Part shown: one piece after another, positions 53,046-61,624 of the stretch
Layout of the letters: every line of letters starts with the position of its first letter
Position numbering within the stretch: position 1 is the first letter of the stretch
Assembly (NCBI GenBank): GCA_031253995.1
Contig: JAIRVG010000065.1
Span: 62,001-126,000, forward strand
Direction of reading: 5' to 3'
Length of the DNA stretch: 64,000 nucleotides
Origin: Paucimonas sp.
GTDB taxonomy: Bacteria > Pseudomonadota > Gammaproteobacteria > Pseudomonadales > Pseudomonadaceae
The notes under the pieces: model-generated
Databases searched by the model: none
Seen by the model: only the letters and a program-made list of their open reading frames with translations
What the model was told of the DNA's origin: nothing
Position numbers and translations under genes: made by a program

Positions 53046-53942
53046 ATGCAAACGCTCTGGCGCTTCGATCCAACCTCGCTGAAGCTGTTCATCGCCGCCT
53101 GCGACGAAGGCAGCATCGCCCGCGCCGCCGAGCGCGAAAGCATGGTGCCGTCGGCGGTGAGCAAGCGTATTGGCGAGCTGGAGGAGGCGGTCGGCGCGCC
53201 CTTGCTCTATCGCCATCAGAAGGGGATCGAGCCGACCCCGGCGGGGATCTGCCTGCTGGGTCATGCCCGGCATGTGCTGGAGGAACTGGCACGGATGAGT
53301 GCCGACCTGTCGCAGTTCGCCAGTGGCGATCGCGGACATATCCGCATCAGCGCCAACCGTTCCAGCATCATCCAGTTCCTGCCCGAGGACCTGAGCCGGT
53401 TCCAGCGGGCCCATCCGAATATCGCCATCGAGTTGCAGGAGCGCACCAGCGAGCAGGTGGGCGAGGATGTGTTGGGCAACCAGTGCGACCTGGGTATCGG
53501 CGCCGACCTCGGGGCGCTGGCGGACAGGGGCTTGCGGGTGCAGGAGTACCGCAGCGACCAGCTGGTGCTGATCGTGCCGGCCGGGCATGCGCTGGCCGGG
53601 CTGGAACAGGTGCGCTTTGCCGACACCCTGGGCTACGGCCACATTGCCCTGCACCGCGACAGCCCGCTCTACCGCATGCTGGACAAGGCCGCGCGGGCGG
53701 CGCGCAAGAGCATTCGCTATGGGATTCACCTGCAGAGTTTCGATGCGGTGTGCCGGATGGTGCAGGCGGACCTGGGGATTGCGGTGATTCCAAGGCGGGC
53801 GGTGAGCTTGCAGCCCGAGGGGGCCGGGTTGGTGTGTGTGCCGTTGGCGGATGAATGGGCGGTTCGGCGGTTCCAGATTGTCAGTCGGGGGGAGGGGTAT
53901 TTGTCGGCGGTGTGCCGGGGGTTCCTGGACTTTCTGGCCTGA
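53046..53942 (+). CDS. LysR-family transcriptional regulator (divergent from aconitase operon)
   Basis: A 298-residue regulator. Winged helix at ~1-65 (FIAACDEGSIARAAERESMV then SAVSKRIGELEEAVG); effector domain ~90-295. The divergent position, 95 bp from the aconitase gene with a T-N11-A box between them, is the standard layout for a LysR activator of the neighbouring operon. The start ATG (53046) follows CGGGACCTCC. It is not a close relative of the two other LysR genes in the window. Confidence 0.9.
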   Translation: MQTLWRFDPTSLKLFIAACDEGSIARAAERESMVPSAVSKRIGELEEAVGAPLLYRHQKGIEPTPAGICLLGHARHVLEELARMSADLSQFASGDRGHIRISANRSSIIQFLPEDLSRFQRAHPNIAIELQERTSEQVGEDVLGNQCDLGIGADLGALADRGLRVQEYRSDQLVLIVPAGHALAGLEQVRFADTLGYGHIALHRDSPLYRMLDKAARAARKSIRYGIHLQSFDAVCRMVQADLGIAVIPRRAVSLQPEGAGLVCVPLADEWAVRRFQIVSRGEGYLSAVCRGFLDFLA

Positions 53943-53950
53943 ATCAAGGG

Positions 53951-54053
53951 TGTTGCTGATGGCCTCATCGCTGGCAAGCCAGCTCCCACAGGGTTCAGCA
54001 GCGCCACGGACACTGTGGGAGCTGGCTTGCCAGCGATGAGGCCATCAGCAACA
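53951..54053. repeat. Perfect 41-bp inverted repeat (REP pair)
   Basis: Arms 53951-53991 and 54013-54053 are exact reverse complements over 41 bp with a 21-base loop; core GTGGGAGCTGGCTTGCCAGC. It occupies the whole gap between convergent LysR and oxidoreductase genes. Any transcript crossing it would fold into a very stable hairpin, so it may serve as terminator or 3'-end stabiliser for both. Confidence 0.92.
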
Positions 54054-54062
54054 CAGCAGCAC

Positions 54063-57000
54063 TCAGACCTGAGTCACCTGAATCCTCTGCCCACCCACCT
54101 CATGGAACCTTGGCCCATTGCGCCATTCATCCAGCAACCGCTCCTTCTCCTGCCCGGCATTCCCCAGGTAGCGATCCTTCACCGGCCCATACCCCCGCAC
54201 CGCATCCGGCAACCGCGCCAGCTTCACCGCCAGCTCCAGATTGTCCGCCCGCAGCCCGTTCTCCACTTCGTCCAGCAGTGCCTCGTAAGCGCGCAGCCAT
54301 TCCAGCTCGACCTTGCGTTCATGGGTCCGGGCAAACGGATCGAGCCAGGTATTGCGGATCCGCCGCACCTTGGCCAGCACCTTGAAGCCCTTCATCATCC
54401 ACGGCCCGTAGCTCGACTTCTTGCCCTTGTTGAACACCGGCGGCGCCAAATGGAAGTTGAGCCGGTAATCGCCCTCGAACGTCTCCTCGACCTTCTTCAG
54501 GAAATCGCCCTGGGTAAACAACCGCGCCACCTCGTACTCATCCTTGATCGCCAGCACCTTGAAATAGTGCCGCGCTACGGCTTCGGACAATGAACCGGGA
54601 GCGCCCCGCAGCTTCGTTTCGGCAGCGATGAAGCGTTCCACCCGTACCTTGTAGCGTTGCGCAAAAGCCGCATCCTGATACTCGACAAGCTGCTCCACCC
54701 GCCGCGCTACCACCTCGTCGAGACTCTGCGACAACGCCGGCCCGGTCGCCTTGCGCAGCAACTGCCGGACCCGTGCCAGATCCACCGCCGCTCTTCGGCC
54801 CCAGAGGAACGCCGCCTTGTTGAACGACACCGCCGCACCATTGATCTCGATGGCCTGCAGCAGCGCCGCCTCGCCCACCGGCAGCCAGCCTTTCTGGCAG
54901 GCGAAGCCGAGCATGAAGGTGTTGGTGGCGATCGAATCACCCATCAAGGCCGTGGCCAGGCGGCTGGCATCGATGAACTCGGCGTTGCTTTCGCCCACGG
55001 CTTCACGGATCTGCCCGTTCATCCCGGCCGTGGGGAAGTGCGTGTCGGGATGGCGTTGCAGGTCGCCGGTCTCGGCTTGCCGGGCAAAGTTGCGGACGAA
55101 GGCGCTGGTCAGGCTTTCCTCGCTGTTGACCAGGGCATGGGTCACGCCCTGGCGCAGCTTCGACAGGGTCTCGGCATTGGCGCTGACCACCAGGTCGCAG
55201 CCCAGCAGCAGGTTGGCTTCACCTTCGGCGATACGTGGCGCATGCAGCTCTTGCTGGTGCCTGGCGATGCGGATGTGCGACCACACCGCGCCACCTTTCT
55301 GCGCCATCCCGGCCATGTCCAGGTTCAGCGTCCCCTTGCCCTCGATGAACGCCGCCATGCCCAGCAGGGCGCCGATGGTCACCACGCCGGTCCCGCCGAC
55401 GCCGGTGATCAGGATGCTGCAGGGCTGTTCCAGGCTGGCCAGCCGTGGCGCGGGCAACGCCCAGTCGTCCGCGCCGTCCTGGGCCAGGGCCTTGGGCTTG
55501 CGCAGGCTGCCGCCCTCGATGGTGACGAAGCTCGGGCAGAAGCCGTTGAGGCAGGTGAAGTCCTTGTTGCACGAGGACTGGTCGATGGCGCGCTTGCTGC
55601 CGAACTCGGTGTCGATGCTGGTCACCGACATGCAGTTGGACTTGCTGCTGCAGTCGCCACAGCCTTCGCACACCGCCTGGTTGATCAGCACCCGGCGCGC
55701 CGGATCGGGGAACTTGCCACGCTTGCGCCGCCGGCGTTTTTCCGCGGCACAGGTCTGGTCGTAGATGATCGCCGAGACGCCGGCGAATTCGCGCAGCTCC
55801 TTCTGCACATCGTCCATGCGGTCGCGGCGCAGCACCGGCACGCCGGCCGCCAGGTCGGTGACCTGTTGGTAGCGCGTGGTGTCGTCGGTGACCACCACGA
55901 TACGCCCGACCCCCTCGGCGGCAAGCTGGCGGGAGATCTGCGGCACGGTCAGGGTGCCGTCCACCGGCTGCCCGCCGGTCATGGCCACGGCATCGTTGTA
56001 GAGGATCTTGTAGGTGATGTTGACCTTGGCCGCGACCGACGCGCGGATCGCCAGCAGCCCGGAGTGGAAGTAGGTGCCGTCGCCCAGGTTGGCGAACACA
56101 TGGGGTGTTTCGGTAAAGGGCGCCTGGCCGATCCAGGCCACGCCTTCGCCGCCCATCTGGCTGAAGGTCTTGGTCTGCGGGTAGATCCAGGCGGCCATGT
56201 AGTGACAGCCGATCCCCGCCAGCGCGCGGCTGCCTTGCGGAACCTGGGTCGAGCTGTTGTGCGGGCAGCCGGAGCAGTAGTGCGGCACCCGGTCCATCAG
56301 GGTGTCGAAGCGCCCTTGCGCCGCTGCCTGGGCGTCCAGCACCGCCAGGCACACCTGCAGTTCACCGCTCTGGTGATGACCGAGGATGCGCTTGGCCAGG
56401 GCACGAGCGATCTGCGCCGGGGTCAGGTCGCCGGTCGCCGGCAGCAGCCAGTCGGTGTGCGGCCGGGTCCACTCGCCCTTGTCGTCGAACTTGCCGACGA
56501 TGCGCGGGCGCACGCCTTCGCGCCAGTTGTACAGCTCTTCCTTGAGCTGGTATTCGAGCATGTGGCGCTTTTCCTCCACCACCACGATCTCGTCCAGGCC
56601 CTCGGCGAACTGACGCACGCCTTCGGCATCGAGGGGCCAGACCATGCCGACCTTGTACACCCGCAGGCCGATACGGGCGGCCTGAGCGTCGTCGATGCCG
56701 AGGATCTTCAGCGCCTGGCACACGTCCAGGTAGGACTTGCCGGCGGTGATGATGCCGATCTTCGCCCGGGGCGAATCCATGACGATACGGTCGATGCCGT
56801 TGGCCCGGGCGTAGGCCGCCGCCGCGTACAGCTTGTGCTCCAGCAGACGCTGTTCCTGGGCCAGGGGCGGATCCGGCCAGCGGATGTTCAAGCCGCCTTC
56901 GGGCAGCGGGAAGTCCGGGATCACCGGTTGCACGCGGTCGAGGGCGACATCCACCACCGCGCCGCTTTCCACGGTATCGGCCACCGCCTTCATCGCTACC

Positions 57001-57587
57001 CAGCAGCCGGAGTAGCGCGACATGGCGAAGCCGTGCAGGCCGTAGTCGAGGTATTCCTGGACCCCCGAGGGTGCCAGCACCGGCATCATCACGGCCTTGA
57101 ACACGTGCTCTGTCTGGTGCGGCAGGGAGGATGAGCGGGCGCCGTGGTCGTCGCCGGCGATGGCCAGCACGCCGCCGAACTTCGAGGTGCCGGCGGCATT
57201 GGCATGGCGGAACACGTCGCCGCAGCGGTCGACGCCGGGACCCTTGCCGTACCAGATGCCGAACACGCCGTCATGGCGGGCGCCGTCGAACAGGTTGACC
57301 TGCTGGGTGCCCCACAGCGAGGTGGCGGCCAGGTCTTCGTTCAGGCCGGGCTGGAACTTCACCTGGTGCGCCTGCAGATGGTCCCGGGCCTTCCACAGCG
57401 CCTGGTCGAAGCCGCCCAGGGGCGAGCCGCGATAGCCGGAAATGAAGCCTGCGGTGTCCAGGCCGGCGGCGAGGTCGCGCTGGCGTTGCATCAGCGGCAG
57501 GCGTACCAGCGCCTGCACACCGGTCATCAGCACCTTGCCGGTTGCCTGGGTGTATTTATCGTCCAGCGTGGGGTGCGACGTACTCAT
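54063..57587 (-). CDS. Indolepyruvate:ferredoxin oxidoreductase, fused alpha/beta subunits
   Basis: A 1174-residue 2-oxoacid:ferredoxin oxidoreductase. It decarboxylates indolepyruvate and related aryl or branched 2-oxoacids to acyl-CoA, reducing ferredoxin. N-terminal pyrimidine-binding part (~20-230, FISGYRGSPLGGFDQALW), TPP-binding part with GDGTYFHSG...NDAVAMTGG (~500-540), an Fe-S segment (CEGCGDCSSKSNCMSV, ~640-655), then the gamma domain (GVGGTGVVTIGALLGMAAF, ~725) and a C-terminal domain. Length is normal for the fused proteobacterial form. ATG 57587 has GGAGG 7 bases upstream. It is divergent from a LysR gene and followed by the 41-bp inverted repeat. Confidence 0.92.
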   Translation of the reverse strand: MSTSHPTLDDKYTQATGKVLMTGVQALVRLPLMQRQRDLAAGLDTAGFISGYRGSPLGGFDQALWKARDHLQAHQVKFQPGLNEDLAATSLWGTQQVNLFDGARHDGVFGIWYGKGPGVDRCGDVFRHANAAGTSKFGGVLAIAGDDHGARSSSLPHQTEHVFKAVMMPVLAPSGVQEYLDYGLHGFAMSRYSGCWVAMKAVADTVESGAVVDVALDRVQPVIPDFPLPEGGLNIRWPDPPLAQEQRLLEHKLYAAAAYARANGIDRIVMDSPRAKIGIITAGKSYLDVCQALKILGIDDAQAARIGLRVYKVGMVWPLDAEGVRQFAEGLDEIVVVEEKRHMLEYQLKEELYNWREGVRPRIVGKFDDKGEWTRPHTDWLLPATGDLTPAQIARALAKRILGHHQSGELQVCLAVLDAQAAAQGRFDTLMDRVPHYCSGCPHNSSTQVPQGSRALAGIGCHYMAAWIYPQTKTFSQMGGEGVAWIGQAPFTETPHVFANLGDGTYFHSGLLAIRASVAAKVNITYKILYNDAVAMTGGQPVDGTLTVPQISRQLAAEGVGRIVVVTDDTTRYQQVTDLAAGVPVLRRDRMDDVQKELREFAGVSAIIYDQTCAAEKRRRRKRGKFPDPARRVLINQAVCEGCGDCSSKSNCMSVTSIDTEFGSKRAIDQSSCNKDFTCLNGFCPSFVTIEGGSLRKPKALAQDGADDWALPAPRLASLEQPCSILITGVGGTGVVTIGALLGMAAFIEGKGTLNLDMAGMAQKGGAVWSHIRIARHQQELHAPRIAEGEANLLLGCDLVVSANAETLSKLRQGVTHALVNSEESLTSAFVRNFARQAETGDLQRHPDTHFPTAGMNGQIREAVGESNAEFIDASRLATALMGDSIATNTFMLGFACQKGWLPVGEAALLQAIEINGAAVSFNKAAFLWGRRAAVDLARVRQLLRKATGPALSQSLDEVVARRVEQLVEYQDAAFAQRYKVRVERFIAAETKLRGAPGSLSEAVARHYFKVLAIKDEYEVARLFTQGDFLKKVEETFEGDYRLNFHLAPPVFNKGKKSSYGPWMMKGFKVLAKVRRIRNTWLDPFARTHERKVELEWLRAYEALLDEVENGLRADNLELAVKLARLPDAVRGYGPVKDRYLGNAGQEKERLLDEWRNGPRFHEVGGQRIQVTQV

Positions 57588-57669
57588 GGCCAATCCTCCA
57601 GTTCTTGTTGTTCAGGCGACCGTGGAGGCGGTGCGCTGATTTGCGCTGGAGTCTATGAAGGGGCCCGGG

Positions 57670-57686
57670 TTATCGTAAATTCATAA
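57670..57686. promoter_or_regulatory. Candidate LysR box before the oxidoreductase/LysR pair
   Basis: TTATCGTAAATTCATAA: TTAT/ATAA arms with 9 bases between, matching T-N11-A. It is the only AT-rich palindrome in the 127-bp gap, 29 bp before the LysR ATG. Confidence 0.5.
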
Positions 57687-57714
57687 AAAATGCGAACAGG
57701 TATCAGAAAAACAA

Positions 57715-58626
57715 ATGTCGAGTCGCAACGATATCTCCATGCGCCAGCTCCGCTACTTCGTCGCGGCGGCGGAGCTGGGCCAGTTTTCCCAGGCGGCGCT
57801 GACCGTGCATGTGTCGCAGTCGGCAATTACCGCCGCGGTCAGCCAGCTGGAGGACATGCTCGGCGTGCGCCTGTTCGAGCGCCTGCCCCACGGGGTGAGC
57901 CTGACGGCCGAAGGGCACAAGTTCTACCAGCATGCCCGGCATATCCTCGACACCCTGCAGGACGCCGTGGCCCAGCCGCTGTTCCAGCGCGACAGCCTCG
58001 CGGGCACGGCGCGGGTCGGGGCGTCGTATACGGTGCTGGGGTATTTCCTGCCGACCTTGCTGGCGCGGTTCAAGCGCAGTTACCCGCAGGTGGAGATCGA
58101 CCTGATCGACATGGACCGTCCGGGGATCGAACAGGGCGTGGCCGATGGCACGCTGGACCTGGGGCTGACCATCGTGTCCAACGTCGATACCGCACAACCG
58201 TTCGAGCGGCATGTGCTGATGCGTTCGCGGCGGCAGTTGTGGCTGGCCAGCGACCATCCGTTGATGGCGCTGGACAGCGTGACCCTGGCGGATATCGCCG
58301 GGCATGCCTATCTCATTGCCACGGTGGACGAGGGCGAGCGTTCGGCGATGCGCTACTGGCAGGCCGCGGGCCTTGCGCCACGGGTCGCGTTTCGTACCAC
58401 GTCGGTGGAAGCGTTGCGCGGGCTGGTGGCCCATGGGTTCGGGGTGACCATCCTGTCCGACATGATCTATCGGCCCTGGTCGCTGGAGGGCAAGCGCATC
58501 GAGGCACGGCCGGTGGCGGGGGACATTCCGCCGATGGAGCTGGGGCTGATCTGGCAAGGGGGGCGGGCGATGCTGGAGGCGGCCCGGGCGTTCCAGCAGT
58601 TCCTGATCTCGGCGACGCATCTGTAG
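57715..58626 (+). CDS. LysR-family transcriptional regulator (divergent from oxidoreductase)
   Basis: A 303-residue regulator with winged helix (ISMRQLRYFVAAAELGQFSQ then VSQSAITAAVSQLEDMLG) and effector domain. The segment YRPWSLEGKRIEARP near residue 260 is almost shared with the polyamine-region LysR (YRPWSLEGDIIEARP), marking them as relatives. Its divergent position suggests control of the 2-oxoacid oxidoreductase. The Shine-Dalgarno before the ATG at 57715 is poor. It converges with the hydroxyproline operon across a single REP element. Confidence 0.9.
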   Translation: MSSRNDISMRQLRYFVAAAELGQFSQAALTVHVSQSAITAAVSQLEDMLGVRLFERLPHGVSLTAEGHKFYQHARHILDTLQDAVAQPLFQRDSLAGTARVGASYTVLGYFLPTLLARFKRSYPQVEIDLIDMDRPGIEQGVADGTLDLGLTIVSNVDTAQPFERHVLMRSRRQLWLASDHPLMALDSVTLADIAGHAYLIATVDEGERSAMRYWQAAGLAPRVAFRTTSVEALRGLVAHGFGVTILSDMIYRPWSLEGKRIEARPVAGDIPPMELGLIWQGGRAMLEAARAFQQFLISATHL

Positions 58627-58637
58627 AACACTGCGGG

Positions 58638-58673
58638 ACCTTGTGGGAGCGGGTGAACCCACTCCCACAAGGT
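58638..58673. repeat. Single REP element between convergent genes
   Basis: ACCTTGTGGGA / TCCCACAAGGT arms (11 bp, perfect) around GCGGGTGAACCCAC, in the 61-bp gap between LysR and the D-hydroxyproline dehydrogenase gene. A possible bidirectional terminator. Confidence 0.75.
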
Positions 58674-58687
58674 TCATGGTGTGCTTT

Positions 58688-59950
58688 TCAGAACCGGCCC
58701 AGCCTGTAAGCCTCCAGGTTCGGCAACCCCTCGATTCCGGCCCCTACCAACCCCACCACCATCTCCGCCGTCACCGCCGCCTGGGTCAGCCCCAGGTGCT
58801 GGTGCCCGAACGCCAGCAGCACCTTGCCGTCACAGACCCGGTCGATCACCGGCAGCGAATCCGGCAACGACGGCCTGAAGCCCATCCACGGCGTGGCTTC
58901 GCCAACATCCAGCTCGCGCTTGAACAGGCCCTGGCTCAGGTGTTGCAACTGCCACGCCCGGCCCATGTTCGGCGGGCTCTGCAACCCGGCGAACTCCACC
59001 GTACCGGCCAGGCGCAGGCCGCCGGCCATTGGCGTCATGATGAACTTGCGCTCCAGCGAGGTGACGGCGAACGGCAGCCTTCCATGCTCCTTCGGCAGCA
59101 TCAGGTGATAGCCGCGCTCGGTGTCCAGTGGCACGCGCTTGCCGGTCAGGGCTTCGGTGAGGAATGCCGAATGCGCACCACAGGCGATCAGCACCTGCCT
59201 GGCGTTCAACTCGCCCTGCTCGGTGAGCAGGGCGACGCCATCGGCGGTCACCCGGCCACCGCGCACTTCGCGCTGGATGAAGCGCACGCCGATCGCCCGT
59301 GCCGCTTCGTAGAGTGCTTCCACCGCCTGATGGGGATCGAGGAAATGCCCGGTGGCGGGGAAAAACAGCCCCCCCAGCAAGTGCTCGCTGAGCTGCGGCG
59401 CGGCCCTGCGCACGGCATCGGCCTGCCAGCGTTCCACCGCGACATTCTGCTGGCGCATGCGTGCCTGCAGGGCGTCCAGCGCTGAACTGGATTCCGCGCG
59501 CTCATAGACCAGCAGCGAGCCATCCTCGCGCAGCAATTCATCCTCGCCGATGGAACCGAGCAGGCGTTGCCAGGCCGCCAGGCTGGTTTCGTTCAGGGCA
59601 CGGATCCCGGCCACGCTGCGGCGAAACGGCTTCGAACGCAGGTTCAGCAGCAGGCGCACGAACCACGGCAAGGCCTTGGGCAGGTACTTCCAGTCCAGGC
59701 GCAGCGGGCCCATGGGGTCCATGAGCATCGCCGGCAGGCGCTTGAGGATCGACAGGTCGGCGATGGGGAACACCTGCTCGGTGGCCAGGTGCCCGGCGTT
59801 GCCGAACGAGGCGCCCATGCCGGGCGCCTGGCGGTCCACCAGCACCACCCGCTTGCCGTGGCGCGCCAGCTGCAGGGCGCAGGCAACACCGACGATGCCG
59901 GCGCCGACCACGGCGATATCCAGATCACTGGCTGTGCAGGTCGTGGTCAT
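58688..59950 (-). CDS. FAD-dependent D-amino-acid dehydrogenase, probable D-hydroxyproline dehydrogenase
   Basis: A 420-residue DadA-like flavoprotein: FAD motif DIAVVGAGIVGVACALQLAR (about 10-29), QAPGMGASFGNAG, and C-terminal FGHQHLGLTQAAVTAEMV. In context it should oxidise cis-4-hydroxy-D-proline to 1-pyrroline-4-hydroxy-2-carboxylate, the step between epimerase and deaminase encoded upstream. It is the last gene of the operon, 3 bp after the semialdehyde dehydrogenase. Ordinary D-amino acids as substrate cannot be excluded. Confidence 0.87.
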   Translation of the reverse strand: MTTTCTASDLDIAVVGAGIVGVACALQLARHGKRVVLVDRQAPGMGASFGNAGHLATEQVFPIADLSILKRLPAMLMDPMGPLRLDWKYLPKALPWFVRLLLNLRSKPFRRSVAGIRALNETSLAAWQRLLGSIGEDELLREDGSLLVYERAESSSALDALQARMRQQNVAVERWQADAVRRAAPQLSEHLLGGLFFPATGHFLDPHQAVEALYEAARAIGVRFIQREVRGGRVTADGVALLTEQGELNARQVLIACGAHSAFLTEALTGKRVPLDTERGYHLMLPKEHGRLPFAVTSLERKFIMTPMAGGLRLAGTVEFAGLQSPPNMGRAWQLQHLSQGLFKRELDVGEATPWMGFRPSLPDSLPVIDRVCDGKVLLAFGHQHLGLTQAAVTAEMVVGLVGAGIEGLPNLEAYRLGRF

Positions 59951-59953
59951 GCT

Positions 59954-61531
59954 TCAGGCTTCCCGCTGGCCATCGAGCAGCCGCCGCAGGTGCAGCGGGT
60001 TGCCGTGCTGCAGGGCGACCGGTAGCAGGCTGTCGGGGAAGTCCTGGTAGCACACCGGCCGCAGGAAGCGCTGGATCGCCGCCGTGCCCACCGAGGTGCC
60101 GCGAGGGTCCGAGGTGGCCGGGAACGGGCCGCCATGGACCATCGCGTCGCACACCTCGACCCCGGTCGGCCAGCCATTGACCAGCAGGCGCCCGGCCTTG
60201 CGCTCCAGCACCGGCAGCAGCGCGCGGGCCTGGTCGAGGTCGGCGTCGTCCAGGTGCAGGGTGGCGGTCAGCTGGCCTTCCAGTTGCTCGGCGACCTGGC
60301 GCAGTTCTGCGTCATCGGCACAGGTGACCACCAGCGACGCCGAACCGAACACCTCGGCCTGCAGGCTCGGGTCGCCGAGGAAGTCCTGGGCGCGGGTGAC
60401 GAACAGGTGAGTCTGGCACTGGTTCGGGCCGTCATCGCTCTTGCCGGCGGCGGCGATGTCGGCGTTGGGATTGTTGCCCAGCGCCTCGATGCCGCTGCGG
60501 TAGGCGCTGAAGATCCCCGGCGTGAGCATGGTCTGCGCCGGGCTCTGCCAGATGTGCTGGGCGGCGCTGGCGATGAAGCTGTCGAGGTCCGCGCCCTGGC
60601 GGGCGATGACCAGCCCGGGGTTGGTACAGAACTGTCCGGCGCCCTGGTTCAGCGAGGCGACGAAGCCCTGGGCCAGTGCCTCGCCACGGGCCTGCAGGGC
60701 GGCGGGGAAGAGAAACACCGGGTTGATCGAGCTCATCTCGGCGTACACCGGGATCGGTTCCGAACGGGCCTGGGCCGCCTGGCACAGGGCGATGCCGCCG
60801 CTGCGCGAGCCGGTGAAACCGACGGCCTTGATGCGGTCGTCGCAGACCAGGGCGATGCCGACTTCACGACCGGAGCCGTAGAGCAGGGAGAACACCCCTG
60901 GCGCCAGGTTGCACTGTTTCACTGCGCGGGCCACGGCCCGGCCGACCAGCTCGCTGGTGCCGGGGTGGGCGCCGTGGGCCTTGACCACCACCGGGCAGCC
61001 GGCGGCCAGGGCCGAGGCGGTATCGCCGCCGGCGACGGAGAAGGCCAGGGGGAAGTTGCTGGCGCCGAACACCGCCACCGGCCCCAGGGGCACCTGGCGC
61101 TGGCGCAGGTCGGCGCGGGGCAGCGGCTGGCGCTCGGGCTGGGCGTTGTCGACCCGCACGTCCAGCCACTCGCCGGCGCGCACGGTGCGGGCAAAGGTCC
61201 GCAACTGGCCGCAGGTGCGACCGCGCTCGCCGAGGAGGCGGGCGCGGGGCAGGCCGGTCTCCAGCACGGCGCGGTCGATCAGGGTGTCGCCCAGGGCTTC
61301 GATCTGCTCGGCGATGCATTCGAGAAAGCTGGCGCGGGCGTCCAGCGAGGTTTCGCGAAAGCTGTCGAACGCTGCCCATGCCAGGGCACAGGCCTGTTCT
61401 ACGTGCTCAAGGGTGCCGCCCGAATAGATCGGCTCCAGCGTCTGGTTGGTGGCCGGATCGATCGCCCGGATGGCTTCGCGGCTGCCGGCAACGGCTTGCT
61501 GGCCGATCAGCATGGTGCCTGTCAGGGTCAT
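59954..61531 (-). CDS. Alpha-ketoglutarate-semialdehyde (2,5-dioxovalerate) dehydrogenase
   Basis: A 525-residue aldehyde dehydrogenase making 2-oxoglutarate, the last step of hydroxyproline breakdown. FGASNFPLAFSVAGGDTASA, GCPVVVKAHGAHPGTSELVG, YAEMSSINPV (Glu) and GAGQFCTNPG (Cys) are intact. The paralogue at 45201-46775 shares these blocks almost letter for letter. A T-run hairpin lies between this gene and the deaminase gene upstream, so its expression may rely on readthrough or on its own promoter. Confidence 0.92.
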   Translation of the reverse strand: MTLTGTMLIGQQAVAGSREAIRAIDPATNQTLEPIYSGGTLEHVEQACALAWAAFDSFRETSLDARASFLECIAEQIEALGDTLIDRAVLETGLPRARLLGERGRTCGQLRTFARTVRAGEWLDVRVDNAQPERQPLPRADLRQRQVPLGPVAVFGASNFPLAFSVAGGDTASALAAGCPVVVKAHGAHPGTSELVGRAVARAVKQCNLAPGVFSLLYGSGREVGIALVCDDRIKAVGFTGSRSGGIALCQAAQARSEPIPVYAEMSSINPVFLFPAALQARGEALAQGFVASLNQGAGQFCTNPGLVIARQGADLDSFIASAAQHIWQSPAQTMLTPGIFSAYRSGIEALGNNPNADIAAAGKSDDGPNQCQTHLFVTRAQDFLGDPSLQAEVFGSASLVVTCADDAELRQVAEQLEGQLTATLHLDDADLDQARALLPVLERKAGRLLVNGWPTGVEVCDAMVHGGPFPATSDPRGTSVGTAAIQRFLRPVCYQDFPDSLLPVALQHGNPLHLRRLLDGQREA

Positions 61532-61589
61532 GGCGCCTCCTCAATGGAATTCGAAGCCGGACGCGCCGCGACGAGGCGGCGCGACCGGC

Positions 61590-61619
61590 GAAAAAACAGG
61601 CGGTGCGCTACGCACCGCC
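61590..61619 (-). terminator. Terminator-like hairpin inside the hydroxyproline operon
   Basis: On the minus strand GGCGGTGCG-TAG-CGCACCGCC (9-bp perfect stem) is followed by TGTTTTTTC. It lies 5 bp after the deaminase stop and 58 bp before the next start. Confidence 0.8.
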
Positions 61620-61624
61620 GGGGA

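Noticed and set aside
54657..57134. 825-codon plus-strand open frame inside the oxidoreductase gene
   Set aside because: Antisense shadow; the minus-strand oxidoreductase is full length with all motifs.
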